NCBI GenBank assembly: GCA_947168485.1
Contig: CAMVLZ010000010.1
Location: forward strand, 1-44,862
Direction: 5' to 3'
From: an uncultured Bacillota bacterium
Lineage (GTDB): Bacteria; Bacillota_I; Bacilli_A; RF39; UBA660
Length of the DNA: 44,862 nucleotides
Positions 15,734-24,814 of this stretch are shown here, piece after piece. Both the position numbers and the translations under genes were made by a program. How positions within the stretch are numbered: the first letter of the stretch is position 1; each line of letters starts with the position of its first letter. Below the pieces are notes generated by a model that was not told where the DNA came from, made no database searches, and saw nothing but the letters and a program-made list of their open reading frames with translations.

Positions 15734-16633
15734 ATGAGTTATTCAATTTTAAGATTAGATCAAATTGAAGGAGATAATAGACTAGGAATATTTGATAAAG
15801 TAGGAGCAGATGCTGAAGTTACAGGATTTGCTAACTATAGAGGAGCAAGATCATTCCCTTTAATTGGAAAATATTTTGCTAGTCAAAACTTACCAGTAGA
15901 GTCACCTGTATTAAATAAAAAATGTGCTAAGTACTGGACATCTACTAAAGATCCTGATTCTCCATTAAAATGCTATGCATATGGAAAAGCACATACTCAA
16001 ACAGTTACACCAAGAAGTGATGATGTTGGAGTAAGAGTTTGTGTTCCAATAGATGAAATAAAAGATCAAATAACTGATATTGAAACTGTAGATTATGGAA
16101 AAGGTGAAGTAAAAGTAGCTAAGTTTGGTGAATATCCAAAAGATTTACTTTCATGGGAAGAGAGTAGAGAGTTAAATAAACTATATGAAAGTGGAGAAAT
16201 GAAACCAACAGGTAAAAGTTATACTGTTAGTGGATATAGAATAGAATTATATTATGATGGACAAGAAAAACATTATGAACAAGATGAATGTGAAGAATAC
16301 ACAATAAATGGAAAAAAATATGCTAAAGTACAACCTGCTGTATATGAAGATGACATATTTGGTAGAAGTTATAGATGGGTAGAAGTTAAACCAATAGAAT
16401 GGTATTTAGATGAAGAAAGTGGGTTAGCTGTATCTAAAGATATAATTATTGGTGGAATGCCAATGAGTAGAGCACCACTATACTTTGGTAGATTTGATAG
16501 TACAATCATTTCAGACTTCTTAAATGAAGAATTTGCCATAGATTCAAGAGTAGTAGACAATAAAAAAGAAATGATAGATGAAATGTTAGAAGATCCACAA
16601 GAAGAAATATTTCCAAAACAAAGAACATTATAA
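15734..16633 (+). CDS. DUF6273-like hypothetical protein
   Basis: A soluble protein of 299 aa. From about residue 130 it reads VAKFGEYPKDLLSWEES and later GRSYRWVEVKPIEWYLDEESGLAVSKDIIIGG, the pattern of DUF6273 (a FIG-Y-P start, a W-R-V-L-like strand and an A-L-L-L-S-K strand). That domain is common in gut Firmicutes and has no proven function. The N-terminal ~120 residues contain two Cys-containing segments and are not recognised. I choose ATG 15734 because GAGGTG (15722-15727) is well placed for it; an in-frame GTG at 15725 overlaps that site. Confidence 0.65.
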   Translation: MSYSILRLDQIEGDNRLGIFDKVGADAEVTGFANYRGARSFPLIGKYFASQNLPVESPVLNKKCAKYWTSTKDPDSPLKCYAYGKAHTQTVTPRSDDVGVRVCVPIDEIKDQITDIETVDYGKGEVKVAKFGEYPKDLLSWEESRELNKLYESGEMKPTGKSYTVSGYRIELYYDGQEKHYEQDECEEYTINGKKYAKVQPAVYEDDIFGRSYRWVEVKPIEWYLDEESGLAVSKDIIIGGMPMSRAPLYFGRFDSTIISDFLNEEFAIDSRVVDNKKEMIDEMLEDPQEEIFPKQRTL

Positions 16634-16636
16634 AAT

Positions 16637-16661
16637 AAAAACAGTCTTATCTAGACTGTTT
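16637..16661. terminator. Bidirectional terminator
   Basis: AAAACAGTCT (16637-16646), loop TATCT, AGACTGTTTT (16652-16661), with T runs on both strands, between two converging genes. Confidence 0.85.
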
Positions 16662-17954
16662 TTTTACTTTTTGTTTTGATTTAATATTTTTATTATCTGT
16701 TAAGTTATCAAATACATTAGTATTAAATAATTTTATTAAATCATTTCTTGATAAATCTTTATCACTAATAGATTTAGTAATCTCTTTTATTTCTTCATCA
16801 TTATCACATGATAATAAAGGATGTAATTTCTTAGTTTCTTCATCACATAAAGGTTCATTAAAATAATTTAAGAAATTAATCTTAGACATTAATTCAACAT
16901 GTCTATTTCTTACTACTAATGTAATATTATTAGTAAATTTATCTAAACCAACATTATTACATAATATGATATTAGAAACTGTTTCTTTAGGATCTTTAGT
17001 AAATAAAGAAGGACTTCTTAAAGCTTCATATTTAGATTCTGTTAAACATGGATTATCTAATACTTGTCTAATTCTTTTAATACTAGATTTTCCTAATACA
17101 GTAGCACTAGCTAACTCTGGATATTGTTTAAATTCTTCACTATCAATTATTTCTCTTAAAGTATCAACGTTTCTACTTAAAACATAATCAGTAAACATAT
17201 CTTTATTTTGTTCTACAAATTCTTCTCCATATATTTGTATTAATCTCTCTTTATTAGCTTCAATCTTTAATTTAGTTTGTAGCTTAGCTAACTCAGCAAT
17301 AACATGATATGGATTATCTTTAAACATATCGTCTATAGATTTCATTTTAGAATTTAAAACATATTCATATATATCATTCTTTTGGAATTCATTTAGTTTA
17401 TATTGAGATATATAATTAAGATAATCAGTTAATAAACTTTTATTAAATATAGAAATATTTTCATTTTTATAATTAAATTTAGCATACTTCTCAATTAAAT
17501 TAAGTTCAGTTTTATTAAACTTATCGATATCATCAAAAATATCTTTAAGAGAAAGTTCATTACTCATTAATTTAATAATAGATATAAAATCATTATTAAC
17601 TCTTTTACCACCATTAGAATTAGATAATATAAATGATAATAATTGACTCTTATTAATAATAAATATTTCATCATCATCTAAACCATTAATATAATCAATA
17701 TAAGATTCATTATTATATTTAACTCTATCAATCTTATCACTATATTCTTCTAATGTATCAAAAATACTACTCATAGAATCTTCTTTAAATATATCTAATA
17801 TTCTTTGTTGATAAGAATATAATCTAGAACATTGATCATATACCATTCTTCTATCTCCAGCAGTATTTTCAGCAATTTTTAAAATAATATCTCTACTTAA
17901 ACCATAATTATGTGTTAAAAAATTAATATCCTTTGTAGTTAATTTTCCTTTCAT
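16647..17954 (-). CDS. Unrecognised helical protein, 435 aa
   Basis: I do not recognise this family. It is almost wholly helical and soluble, with no signal peptide or metal motif and a basic tail (KSKQKVKKQSR). From about 215 on it shows helical-hairpin units (for example AELAKLQTKLKIEANKERL, then VLSRNVDTLREIIDS and SSIKRIRQVLDNPCLTESKYEAL), suggesting a repeat scaffold. The start ATG has a GGGGGA site. It is transcribed from a perfect consensus promoter, so it is probably well expressed, and it is divergent from the 796-aa unknown. Confidence 0.65.
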   Translation of the reverse strand: MKGKLTTKDINFLTHNYGLSRDIILKIAENTAGDRRMVYDQCSRLYSYQQRILDIFKEDSMSSIFDTLEEYSDKIDRVKYNNESYIDYINGLDDDEIFIINKSQLLSFILSNSNGGKRVNNDFISIIKLMSNELSLKDIFDDIDKFNKTELNLIEKYAKFNYKNENISIFNKSLLTDYLNYISQYKLNEFQKNDIYEYVLNSKMKSIDDMFKDNPYHVIAELAKLQTKLKIEANKERLIQIYGEEFVEQNKDMFTDYVLSRNVDTLREIIDSEEFKQYPELASATVLGKSSIKRIRQVLDNPCLTESKYEALRSPSLFTKDPKETVSNIILCNNVGLDKFTNNITLVVRNRHVELMSKINFLNYFNEPLCDEETKKLHPLLSCDNDEEIKEITKSISDKDLSRNDLIKLFNTNVFDNLTDNKNIKSKQKVKKQSR

Positions 17955-17982
17955 ACTAAAATCCCCCTTTTTCTGAGAGCAT

Positions 17983-18011
17983 ATTATATCAAATTAATTA
18001 AATTTTGTCAA
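17983..18011 (-). promoter_or_regulatory. Perfect consensus promoter of the 435-aa unknown
   Basis: On the minus strand TTGACA (18006-18011) and TATAAT (17983-17988) are exactly 17 bp apart, with TG before the -10. Its -35 overlaps the TTGTCA at 18005-18010 of the divergent promoter. Confidence 0.8.
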
Positions 18012-18036
18012 TAATAACCACTTCATATGATATAAT
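18005..18036 (+). promoter_or_regulatory. Extended -10 promoter of the 796-aa unknown
   Basis: TGATATAAT (TATAAT at 18031-18036) lies 18 bases before the start codon. TTGTCA (18005-18010) is 20 bp away, too far for a normal -35, so the extended -10 probably carries recognition. It overlaps the divergent -35. Confidence 0.55.
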
Positions 18037-18054
18037 CATAATAGAGGTAAGTGT

Positions 18055-20445
18055 ATGGCAAAAGATGTTGATTTAGATGTAACAAGACCTGGTGTCTGCA
18101 GATATTATGTTAAAGCAATAGATGCTAGAAAAGATCCATATGGAGTACCTAAAAGTGGTCGAAAGTTTGACGACTTGTTTTTGCCATGCCAAACAAGCTT
18201 TAATCTTGCTTATTTTGCTTATAAATATCTAACATCAAAATCAACAATATTATATTTTGAAGGCCTACCATATAAATCAGATGGTAAAACACTTACATAT
18301 GGTAAAGATGTACCACCTATGCCAATAAATTTCGATAATTTTAAACACCAAATGGGCCTACCTACATTTAAAACAAAAGGAAATGATGAAACAGAAGTTA
18401 CTTTTCAAGATGAATTAATTGAATCAATTAGAAAAATACCACCTACATTAACAGGTGAAATGACTGAAGATGATACTCAATTATTAATTGATTTACAAAA
18501 AGTTGTTTTAGAAACTAAACAAAAAAAATTTATACTTGCTGATGCTAAACATATGAAAAAAACTATCGAAAAAGCACTAGAATCAAACAATATAGAAGTA
18601 AAAAAAGCTTTATATCTAACACTAAAAGAATTAGAAAAAAACAAACAATATGAAATGAGCAATGCTAATTTTATAACTAACGTTAGAAAACTAAAAAAAA
18701 TAACAGATAAAATGAAAATGAATGATCTTGTAAAATGGATTGAAACATTATCTGCAGATCAAAAAGCAACGTTATATGAAGGTTCGCTTAGTAGTACAAA
18801 GTTAAATGATGATCAAAAATTATTACTTAGTATAGTTACAGCTCATATGGATAAATATTCAGGAGAACCTTACATGCTTTTGCTAAAAGATGCTAAACAA
18901 GAGTATCTAAGATTATATGCTGAAAGAAAAATGGATAGAGATATTAAAATGGATATAGCTAAAGAAGGTTATCCACAAAAAATGAAAGAACTATTTTCAT
19001 TATTTTCTCAATATCCTGAAAGATTAGATTCTTATTTCGTTAGTAGTGAAAAAATAAAATTAGAAGAAGTAAGAGATATAATAGATCACAATGGTGAAAT
19101 TGATGAGAATGATTTTAAAGCAGTACAAGAGTATTTACAAAAATGTAATGCAGCTCTAAATACTCTTAAAGATTGTCCAGAAAGACAAGGTGAAAGAGAA
19201 GACGTTATAGCAGCAATAGGTTTAATAAAAGAAGGTTTATTAAAAAGAATAAATGAAAGCCTAGAAACTGGAAAACTATCTGATTATATGATACAACTGT
19301 ACAAAACTGCTAGAATAGAACCGGAAAAATTGATTTTGCTTAATTTAATAAGGAAAGGAGCAGAACATCAACAAGCTTTACAAAAGTATGTTAATGCATG
19401 TTGTCTTGATGAAAATGGAAAAAAAATAGAAAATCCAACTGAAAATATTAAATTTTTAAGAGAGATACTTGCTACTCCAGCAGAACCTACTACATATATA
19501 GATTATATTTTTAAAGATATAGAAAAAGATATCGAAAATGATATTAATAGTGGTAAAAGACATGATGCTTCATATGAAGGGACTTCTTTTGATAAATTAT
19601 CAAGGATTGAGGCAGATGTACTAAAAGAAATAATAAAATATGATATACAAACTGAAGATATTGATTTTAATAAAGAACATTCTATAGAAGCTACTATTCC
19701 TTCAAAAGATGGAGAACCAACTAAATTTTATACTACACAAAAAAGTATGTATGATACAGTAGACATTTGTTATCTATTATTAAATGATGAAGAAATACAA
19801 GCTGAATTGAGGTATAGATATAATTATCAGCCACCAATTATTGAAGAAACAGAATTAGAAGAAAAAGAAACGAAAAATGCTGAAACTAAAGAAGAAAAGC
19901 CAAAATTAAATCTAAATTTCCAAAAAATAAAAGATAAGACACAAGTTTTATGTACAATTGGTTCAATCAAAGAAAGACCAGTAGATTTCGTTTTAGCAGT
20001 TGATGAAATAGAATATGCTCCTAACATTCCTAATAGGATTATCTCATTAGAAAGAGAAAGAGAAGATCAAGCTAATAATTTTGATCCATATCATCCTGAC
20101 GTTGATCAAAATGGAAGAATACTAGAAAATGAAAGAAAGTTAAAAAGAATCACTAAAAGATTAGGAATGGACTCAACGGAAGTACGTGACGCAACTGGAT
20201 ATATTTTAGTATTCGATGCTGGTAATGAATTAAATGGAATTTATCTAAGTTGTCATTACAAAAATGGAAAACCATTTTTATCTCCTACTCATTTAATTAC
20301 TGGACTAGAAATGGTAGATGGTAGAGTAGTCATTAATGAAAAATACAAAGATTTTATAATGGGTGGAAAAACTCATACAGGTGTAAAAGATGGAGATGTA
20401 AAAGTCACAAGTGGAATTAGAACACCTATTCCTGCAGTTAAGTAA
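18055..20445 (+). CDS. Large unrecognised protein, 796 aa
   Basis: No known family fits. It starts at ATG 18055 after AGAGGTAAG. Parts: a compact N-terminal region (1-115) rich in Gly, Pro and aromatic residues (GVPKSGRKFDDLFLPCQTSF); a long helical middle (about 120-560) with charged amphipathic helices; an acidic linker (about 600-625: EETELEEKETKNAETKEEK); and a C-terminal domain (about 630-796) with strand-like elements (TGYILVFDAGNELNGIYLSC, HLITGLEMVDGRVVINEKY). There is no signal peptide, membrane span or P-loop. It is slightly less AT-biased than its neighbours. The 132-aa gene follows by 14 bases. It may be lineage-specific; no function is proposed. Confidence 0.6.
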   Translation: MAKDVDLDVTRPGVCRYYVKAIDARKDPYGVPKSGRKFDDLFLPCQTSFNLAYFAYKYLTSKSTILYFEGLPYKSDGKTLTYGKDVPPMPINFDNFKHQMGLPTFKTKGNDETEVTFQDELIESIRKIPPTLTGEMTEDDTQLLIDLQKVVLETKQKKFILADAKHMKKTIEKALESNNIEVKKALYLTLKELEKNKQYEMSNANFITNVRKLKKITDKMKMNDLVKWIETLSADQKATLYEGSLSSTKLNDDQKLLLSIVTAHMDKYSGEPYMLLLKDAKQEYLRLYAERKMDRDIKMDIAKEGYPQKMKELFSLFSQYPERLDSYFVSSEKIKLEEVRDIIDHNGEIDENDFKAVQEYLQKCNAALNTLKDCPERQGEREDVIAAIGLIKEGLLKRINESLETGKLSDYMIQLYKTARIEPEKLILLNLIRKGAEHQQALQKYVNACCLDENGKKIENPTENIKFLREILATPAEPTTYIDYIFKDIEKDIENDINSGKRHDASYEGTSFDKLSRIEADVLKEIIKYDIQTEDIDFNKEHSIEATIPSKDGEPTKFYTTQKSMYDTVDICYLLLNDEEIQAELRYRYNYQPPIIEETELEEKETKNAETKEEKPKLNLNFQKIKDKTQVLCTIGSIKERPVDFVLAVDEIEYAPNIPNRIISLEREREDQANNFDPYHPDVDQNGRILENERKLKRITKRLGMDSTEVRDATGYILVFDAGNELNGIYLSCHYKNGKPFLSPTHLITGLEMVDGRVVINEKYKDFIMGGKTHTGVKDGDVKVTSGIRTPIPAVK

Positions 20446-20459
20446 GAAAGGATTATCAT

Positions 20460-20858
20460 ATGCAATATAATTTTAAAACTAAAACTTATAGTATAATATT
20501 AGATAATAAATATATATTTAAGAAAAGACTGATAAACCAATTATCAAAAGTAGAAAGTTTTACTTTTTATAAAAAAGATTTAGCAATACTATTTATTATT
20601 GATGAATCTAACTACTATTTGGATACATATAAAAATAAAGAATTAAGATATATTGATTCATATATAAATGAGTATATAAATGATAATAAAAATGAAATAA
20701 CATTATCTAGTAAAGAATTAAAAGAATTAATGATATTCTCTGAAAAGAAAAAAATTACACCTGATTTAAATGAAAATATAATAAATAAATACATAGAAAA
20801 TTATAATAAGTATACTGATGATAAATTAGATATAAATGAAATAAAAGGAGTTAATTAA
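20460..20858 (+). CDS. Hypothetical protein, 132 aa
   Basis: A small, soluble, charged protein, not recognised. Early residues form strands (YSIILDNKYIFKKRL, FYKKDLAILFIIDES) and the rest is helical. It is 14 bases after the 796-aa gene and likely forms a two-gene operon with it. AAGGATT lies about 8 bases before ATG 20460. Its stop overlaps the converging tetR stop by 4 bases inside a terminator hairpin. Confidence 0.6.
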   Translation: MQYNFKTKTYSIILDNKYIFKKRLINQLSKVESFTFYKKDLAILFIIDESNYYLDTYKNKELRYIDSYINEYINDNKNEITLSSKELKELMIFSEKKKITPDLNENIINKYIENYNKYTDDKLDINEIKGVN

Positions 20859-20866
20859 CTCCTTTT
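20843..20866. terminator. Bidirectional terminator
   Basis: AAAAGGAGTT (20843-20852), loop AATT, AACTCCTTTT (20857-20866). It contains the overlapping stop codons of the two converging genes. Confidence 0.8.
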
Positions 20867-21433
20867 TCTATTTAATAAATATTTTCTAGCTCCATCTAAA
20901 CTAAGTTTTTGAATAATATCAGATATCTCATCAATATCTTTATCAAAATCATTCTTAACCCAGTAATTAACAATACCTAAAGCCCCATTAAATATAAATA
21001 TAATTGAATGTTCTACTTCTTCCATATCAGTATCTATTCCTAGCTCTTTACTCCATTTTTCAAGACATTTTTCATATGCTAATTCAAGTACTTCATTTAA
21101 GAAATAAATATTTCTATTAGTATTAAATAGTATTTTAACTAATTTCTTATTCTTTTCAAAAATACTTAATATATCTTTAGAAAAAGTATAAACAGATTCC
21201 TGTTCATCTAATCCCTCTATCGCATTAGAAGTCATTAATTCCATTCTAAAATCTTCTTCTATCTTATCTAATAAATCATATATATCAATATAATATCTAT
21301 AAAAAGTAGCTCTATTAATATCAGCTATCTTACATATCTCAGTAACTGTTATTTTAGATATATCTTTTTCCTCTAATAGATTTAAAAATGTATCAACAAT
21401 AACTTTCTTAGTATATTTAACTCTTCTATCCAT
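20855..21433 (-). CDS. TetR family transcriptional regulator
   Basis: A 192-aa repressor-type protein. The N-terminal HTH reads FLNLLEEKDISKITVTEICKI and ADINRATFYRYY (about residues 16-47), the classic TetR recognition helix, followed by DIYDLLDKIEEDF. The C-terminal ligand and dimer region is all helical and resembles the DhaS-like/TetR_C_8 group. It is divergent from an acyl-CoA synthetase gene, so it probably represses that gene and itself in response to a fatty acid, an acyl-CoA or a similar ligand. The ATG follows AGGAGG. Inverted 12-base words lie beside both start codons. Confidence 0.92.
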   Translation of the reverse strand: MDRRVKYTKKVIVDTFLNLLEEKDISKITVTEICKIADINRATFYRYYIDIYDLLDKIEEDFRMELMTSNAIEGLDEQESVYTFSKDILSIFEKNKKLVKILFNTNRNIYFLNEVLELAYEKCLEKWSKELGIDTDMEEVEHSIIFIFNGALGIVNYWVKNDFDKDIDEISDIIQKLSLDGARKYLLNRKRS

Positions 21434-21442
21434 TTTTCCTCC

Positions 21443-21564
21443 TTTTTAAACACTATTTATATTAAATGTTTATTATTTAACAATTATCTAATAATTGCTG
21501 ATTGATAACTAAATTAACTAAATTATATAATAATTTTGTGAGTTATTCAACAAGTGTTTAAAAA
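21443..21564. promoter_or_regulatory. Divergent control region with inverted 12-base TetR operator candidates
   Basis: TTTTTAAACACT (21443-21454) and its exact inverse AGTGTTTAAAAA (21553-21564) flank the region, each next to a ribosome binding site. The rightward promoter is TTGATA (21502-21507), 18 bp, TATAAT (21526-21531). The leftward one may be TTGTTA-16-TATAAA. Each word would sit at or just after the transcription start. TAAACA...TGTTTA (near 21447-21472) may form a second half-site pair. Confidence 0.55.
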
Positions 21565-21574
21565 AGGAGATATT

Positions 21575-23293
21575 ATGAAGATTATAGATAAAATAAAAGA
21601 AAAACTAAGTTATAACAATAAATGGGATAGATATTATGGTAAAGGAAAAAATAAAGTAAAAGTACCAAATTTATCTTTATATGAATATATGAATGAAAGT
21701 AATCTAAGTTATATGAATAATATTGCTATTAATTATTTTAATAAAAAGATTACTTATAGAGATTTTTTTTATGAAATAGATAAATGTGCTAAAGCATTAC
21801 GTAGTCATGGTATTAGACCAGGGGATGTTGTAAGTATATGTATGGCAAATACTCCTGAAGCATTAATTTCTTTTTATGCTATCAATAAGATAGGAGCTAT
21901 TTCTAATATGATACATCCATTATCAGCAGAAGAAGAAATAAAAGAATCATTAAATGCTACAAATAGTGTAATGCTAATATTAATAAATATTGCTTATGAA
22001 AAAGTAAAAAACATAATTGATGAAACTAATGTATATAAAACAGTAATAGTATCCGCAAAAGACTCTATGCCTTCAATCACAGGATTAGGATATTTCTTAT
22101 TAGAAGATTATAAAATAAAAATGCCTAAAGGAGATGGAGAATTTATACTATGGAATGAATTTATCAAAAAAGGAGAAAACTCAAATGCAAAAGTATTAGT
22201 AAAAACAACTAAAAATCAACCAGCAGTAATTCTACATAGTGGAGGAACTACAGGTACACCTAAAAATATAGTTTTAACTAATGGAAATATAAATGTAGTT
22301 ATTGAACAAGTAAGAATAGGATTACCTGATCTAGGATCAACTGATAAAATGTTAACAATACTACCGTTATTTCATTGTTTTGGATTAGTAGAATGCGTAC
22401 ATTTTCCATTATGTTCAGGAGCAGAAGTAATACTAATACCTAAATTTGATGCCTCTAGATTTGATAAAATTCTTACTAGATATAAACCAACTATAGTACC
22501 AGGAGTACCAACTTTATTTGAAGCATTAATTACTAATAAACATATGAAAAAAGTAGATCTGTCATACATTAAATATATAGTATCTGGTGGAGATACTATG
22601 AATGCTGAAAAGAATAAATTATTAAATGAGTTTTTAAAAGAACATAACTGTCATACTGAATTAAAACAAGGTTATGGTATGACTGAAACATCAGGAGGAT
22701 GTGTCTTTGGAGTACTAGGAACATCAAAACTAGGTAGTGTAGGAATACCTCTACCAGGTAATGAAGTAAAAATAGTAGATATTAATACAGACAATGAAAT
22801 GAAACCAGGTGAAATAGGAGAAATATATATAACAGGACCATCAGTAATGACAGGATATCTAAACAATGAAAAAGAAACAAATGAAATATTACAAAAAGAT
22901 AGAAAAGGAAAAATATGGGTAAAAACAGGAGATCTAGGTTACTTAGATAATGATGGATTATTGTATTATGTACAAAGATTAAAAAGAATGCTTATAGTTT
23001 CAGGATATAATGTATATCCTACTCATATAGAAGAAGTATTAAATAAACATGATTACATACTAAGTTGTGGTGTAGTAGGAATACCTCATCCATACAAAGT
23101 ACAAGTACCTAAAGCATATATAGTATTAAAAGAGAATGTAAAAGCAAGTCATAAAGTAAAGAAAGAAATAAAAGAGTACTGTAAAAAGAATCTAGCTAAT
23201 TATATGATTCCTAAAGAATTTGTATTTAAAGAATCACTTCCTAAAACAAAACTAGGTAAAGTAGATTATAGAAAATTAGAAAAAAATAATTAA
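21575..23293 (+). CDS. Acyl-CoA synthetase (AMP-forming, ANL superfamily)
   Basis: This enzyme activates a carboxylic acid, probably a fatty acid, to acyl-AMP and then acyl-CoA. ANL motifs are in order: LHSGGTTGTPKNIVLTNGN (about 220-238, the ATP-binding A3 motif), QGYGMTET (about 366-373), VKTGDLGYLD (about 450-459), RMLIVSGYNVYP (hinge region) and PKTKLGKVDYRK near the end with the catalytic Lys. The length of 572 aa is typical of long-chain acyl-CoA ligases. I start at ATG 21575 with AAAGGAG; an in-frame GTG at 21554 lies in the operator candidate. The divergent TetR gene is the likely regulator. The chain length is unknown. Confidence 0.92.
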   Translation: MKIIDKIKEKLSYNNKWDRYYGKGKNKVKVPNLSLYEYMNESNLSYMNNIAINYFNKKITYRDFFYEIDKCAKALRSHGIRPGDVVSICMANTPEALISFYAINKIGAISNMIHPLSAEEEIKESLNATNSVMLILINIAYEKVKNIIDETNVYKTVIVSAKDSMPSITGLGYFLLEDYKIKMPKGDGEFILWNEFIKKGENSNAKVLVKTTKNQPAVILHSGGTTGTPKNIVLTNGNINVVIEQVRIGLPDLGSTDKMLTILPLFHCFGLVECVHFPLCSGAEVILIPKFDASRFDKILTRYKPTIVPGVPTLFEALITNKHMKKVDLSYIKYIVSGGDTMNAEKNKLLNEFLKEHNCHTELKQGYGMTETSGGCVFGVLGTSKLGSVGIPLPGNEVKIVDINTDNEMKPGEIGEIYITGPSVMTGYLNNEKETNEILQKDRKGKIWVKTGDLGYLDNDGLLYYVQRLKRMLIVSGYNVYPTHIEEVLNKHDYILSCGVVGIPHPYKVQVPKAYIVLKENVKASHKVKKEIKEYCKKNLANYMIPKEFVFKESLPKTKLGKVDYRKLEKNN

Positions 23294-23315
23294 TACTTTA
23301 AAAACCCCATCCTTA

Positions 23316-23324
23316 TGATATAAT
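23316..23324 (+). promoter_or_regulatory. Extended -10 promoter
   Basis: TGATATAAT (TATAAT 23319-23324), 23 bases before the start codon at 23348. No good -35 is visible. Confidence 0.5.
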
Positions 23325-23347
23325 ATATCGAAAAAGGAGTCTTAGAG

Positions 23348-24715
23348 ATGCGAATGAATAATCAAACTAATATCATGAATATAGGAATACCTAATTATAA
23401 TCCAATAGATCTAAGTGTTTTTGATTTAACACTTAGTTGTGCAAAGAATAAGTCTATCTTAATTAGTAGAGAAAGAGAAATTAGAAATGAATTAAAAAAA
23501 GAGATAGAGAATCTAACAGGAGTATCTACTGTAGGAAAAATATATCCATTTAGTGAAATATCTTTTCAGACTAATCCTAGTAACTCTATTTCTGATTTAA
23601 AGATAGATAGTTTTAATAATATTCAAAGCTTAATGTATTGTATATATGAAATGAATAGAGTTATTGATTCAAATAACTACAATAATCTAAATAAATCATT
23701 AAGAGGATTAAGAGAAGTATTAAATTTTGTTAATAGATATCCATATACACATGATGTGTTTGAATATTTAGAAAAGAAATATCCTCGTATTAGACAAGAA
23801 GTAAAAGGTAATGATCTAAGAACATATTTAAATTTAAAAATGAATTACTTAGATATTATTATGGAAGATATTCCAAAACTTGATGACTTAGATTTATCTA
23901 ATTATGTTGAATATTATAAAGAAGAATTAGATGAAGAAAAGTTAGGTCTATTTATCGCAAAATCATATTTAGAAACAATCAATAGAAACAAAAGAATCTT
24001 AAGTAGAGAAGATATTCAAAAACATCTTTTCTATATATCATCATATTTAAAAGATAAAACTAATAAAAATACATCTATAGATATGTATTATGGACCTAAG
24101 ATTACTTATTATGATTTGTTAAGTGCATATAATAATTTATTGAAATCTAATAAAGATTTAAAAGATTTATCATTTGAAAGATCTCATTTTATTAATAAAT
24201 CAAAAGAAGAAAATGATATAGTAATAAATAATCTTATAAATTTAGAATCTATTAAAATACCTGGTACTTTCATAAAACCAGGTAAAAGATATCAATCAAA
24301 TAATAATCAAGATGAAAAAGAAATAAAAGAAGTATCATTAGAAGAAAAAGAAAGAATTCAAAAAGCTATAGAAGAAAAATATTTAACTTATATGAAATAT
24401 AATCCTATTGCTCAAATAGAAGGAACTGGTTCTTTCAGTAAATACATAGCTTTTGTATTAGAAAATGGTATTATTCCTAGTGATAGATTTCTTCATATAA
24501 ATAATATAAATCAATTAAAAGAAGATGCTGCATACATCTTTGATGCGAATAACTTTGAAAGTGATGTTATTAAAGATAAACAACAATTAATTGGTAAAAC
24601 ACCAAGAGTTATTCATAAAGGAAATTGGGAATCTCGCATAGAAGAATATGCTAGTAAGGAGACTTCAGAAGAGTTAAAAACTAAAGCTAAAACATTAGTT
24701 AAACGATTAAAATAA
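23348..24715 (+). CDS. Unrecognised protein, 455 aa
   Basis: Not recognised. It is a soluble protein made of an N-terminal region with mixed elements, a long helical middle (about 90-330) and a C-terminal unit (about 335-430) containing KYNPIAQIEGTGSFSKYIAF, IIPSDRFLHI and AAYIFDANNF, which looks like a separate alpha/beta domain. The start is ATG 23348 with AAAGGAG; an in-frame ATG at 23354 is also possible. It stands alone, with its own promoter and terminator. It is similar in style to the other large unknowns in the window but I see no clear sequence relation. Confidence 0.6.
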   Translation: MRMNNQTNIMNIGIPNYNPIDLSVFDLTLSCAKNKSILISREREIRNELKKEIENLTGVSTVGKIYPFSEISFQTNPSNSISDLKIDSFNNIQSLMYCIYEMNRVIDSNNYNNLNKSLRGLREVLNFVNRYPYTHDVFEYLEKKYPRIRQEVKGNDLRTYLNLKMNYLDIIMEDIPKLDDLDLSNYVEYYKEELDEEKLGLFIAKSYLETINRNKRILSREDIQKHLFYISSYLKDKTNKNTSIDMYYGPKITYYDLLSAYNNLLKSNKDLKDLSFERSHFINKSKEENDIVINNLINLESIKIPGTFIKPGKRYQSNNNQDEKEIKEVSLEEKERIQKAIEEKYLTYMKYNPIAQIEGTGSFSKYIAFVLENGIIPSDRFLHINNINQLKEDAAYIFDANNFESDVIKDKQQLIGKTPRVIHKGNWESRIEEYASKETSEELKTKAKTLVKRLK

Positions 24716-24741
24716 AAGAGTGTATAATTACACTCTTTTTT
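24714..24741 (+). terminator. Intrinsic terminator
   Basis: AAAAGAGTGTA (24714-24724), loop TAAT, TACACTCTTTT (24729-24739) and further T. Confidence 0.85.
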
Positions 24742-24752
24742 CATAAAAAAGT

Positions 24753-24781
24753 TTGTATGTATTTTGATATTATTATATAAT
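24753..24781 (+). promoter_or_regulatory. Promoter of the LigB gene
   Basis: TTGTAT (24753-24758), 17-bp spacer, TATAAT (24776-24781), about 33 bases before the start codon. Confidence 0.65.
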
Positions 24782-24814
24782 AAAATAAGAGGATTATATA
24801 AAGGAGAGGATAAC

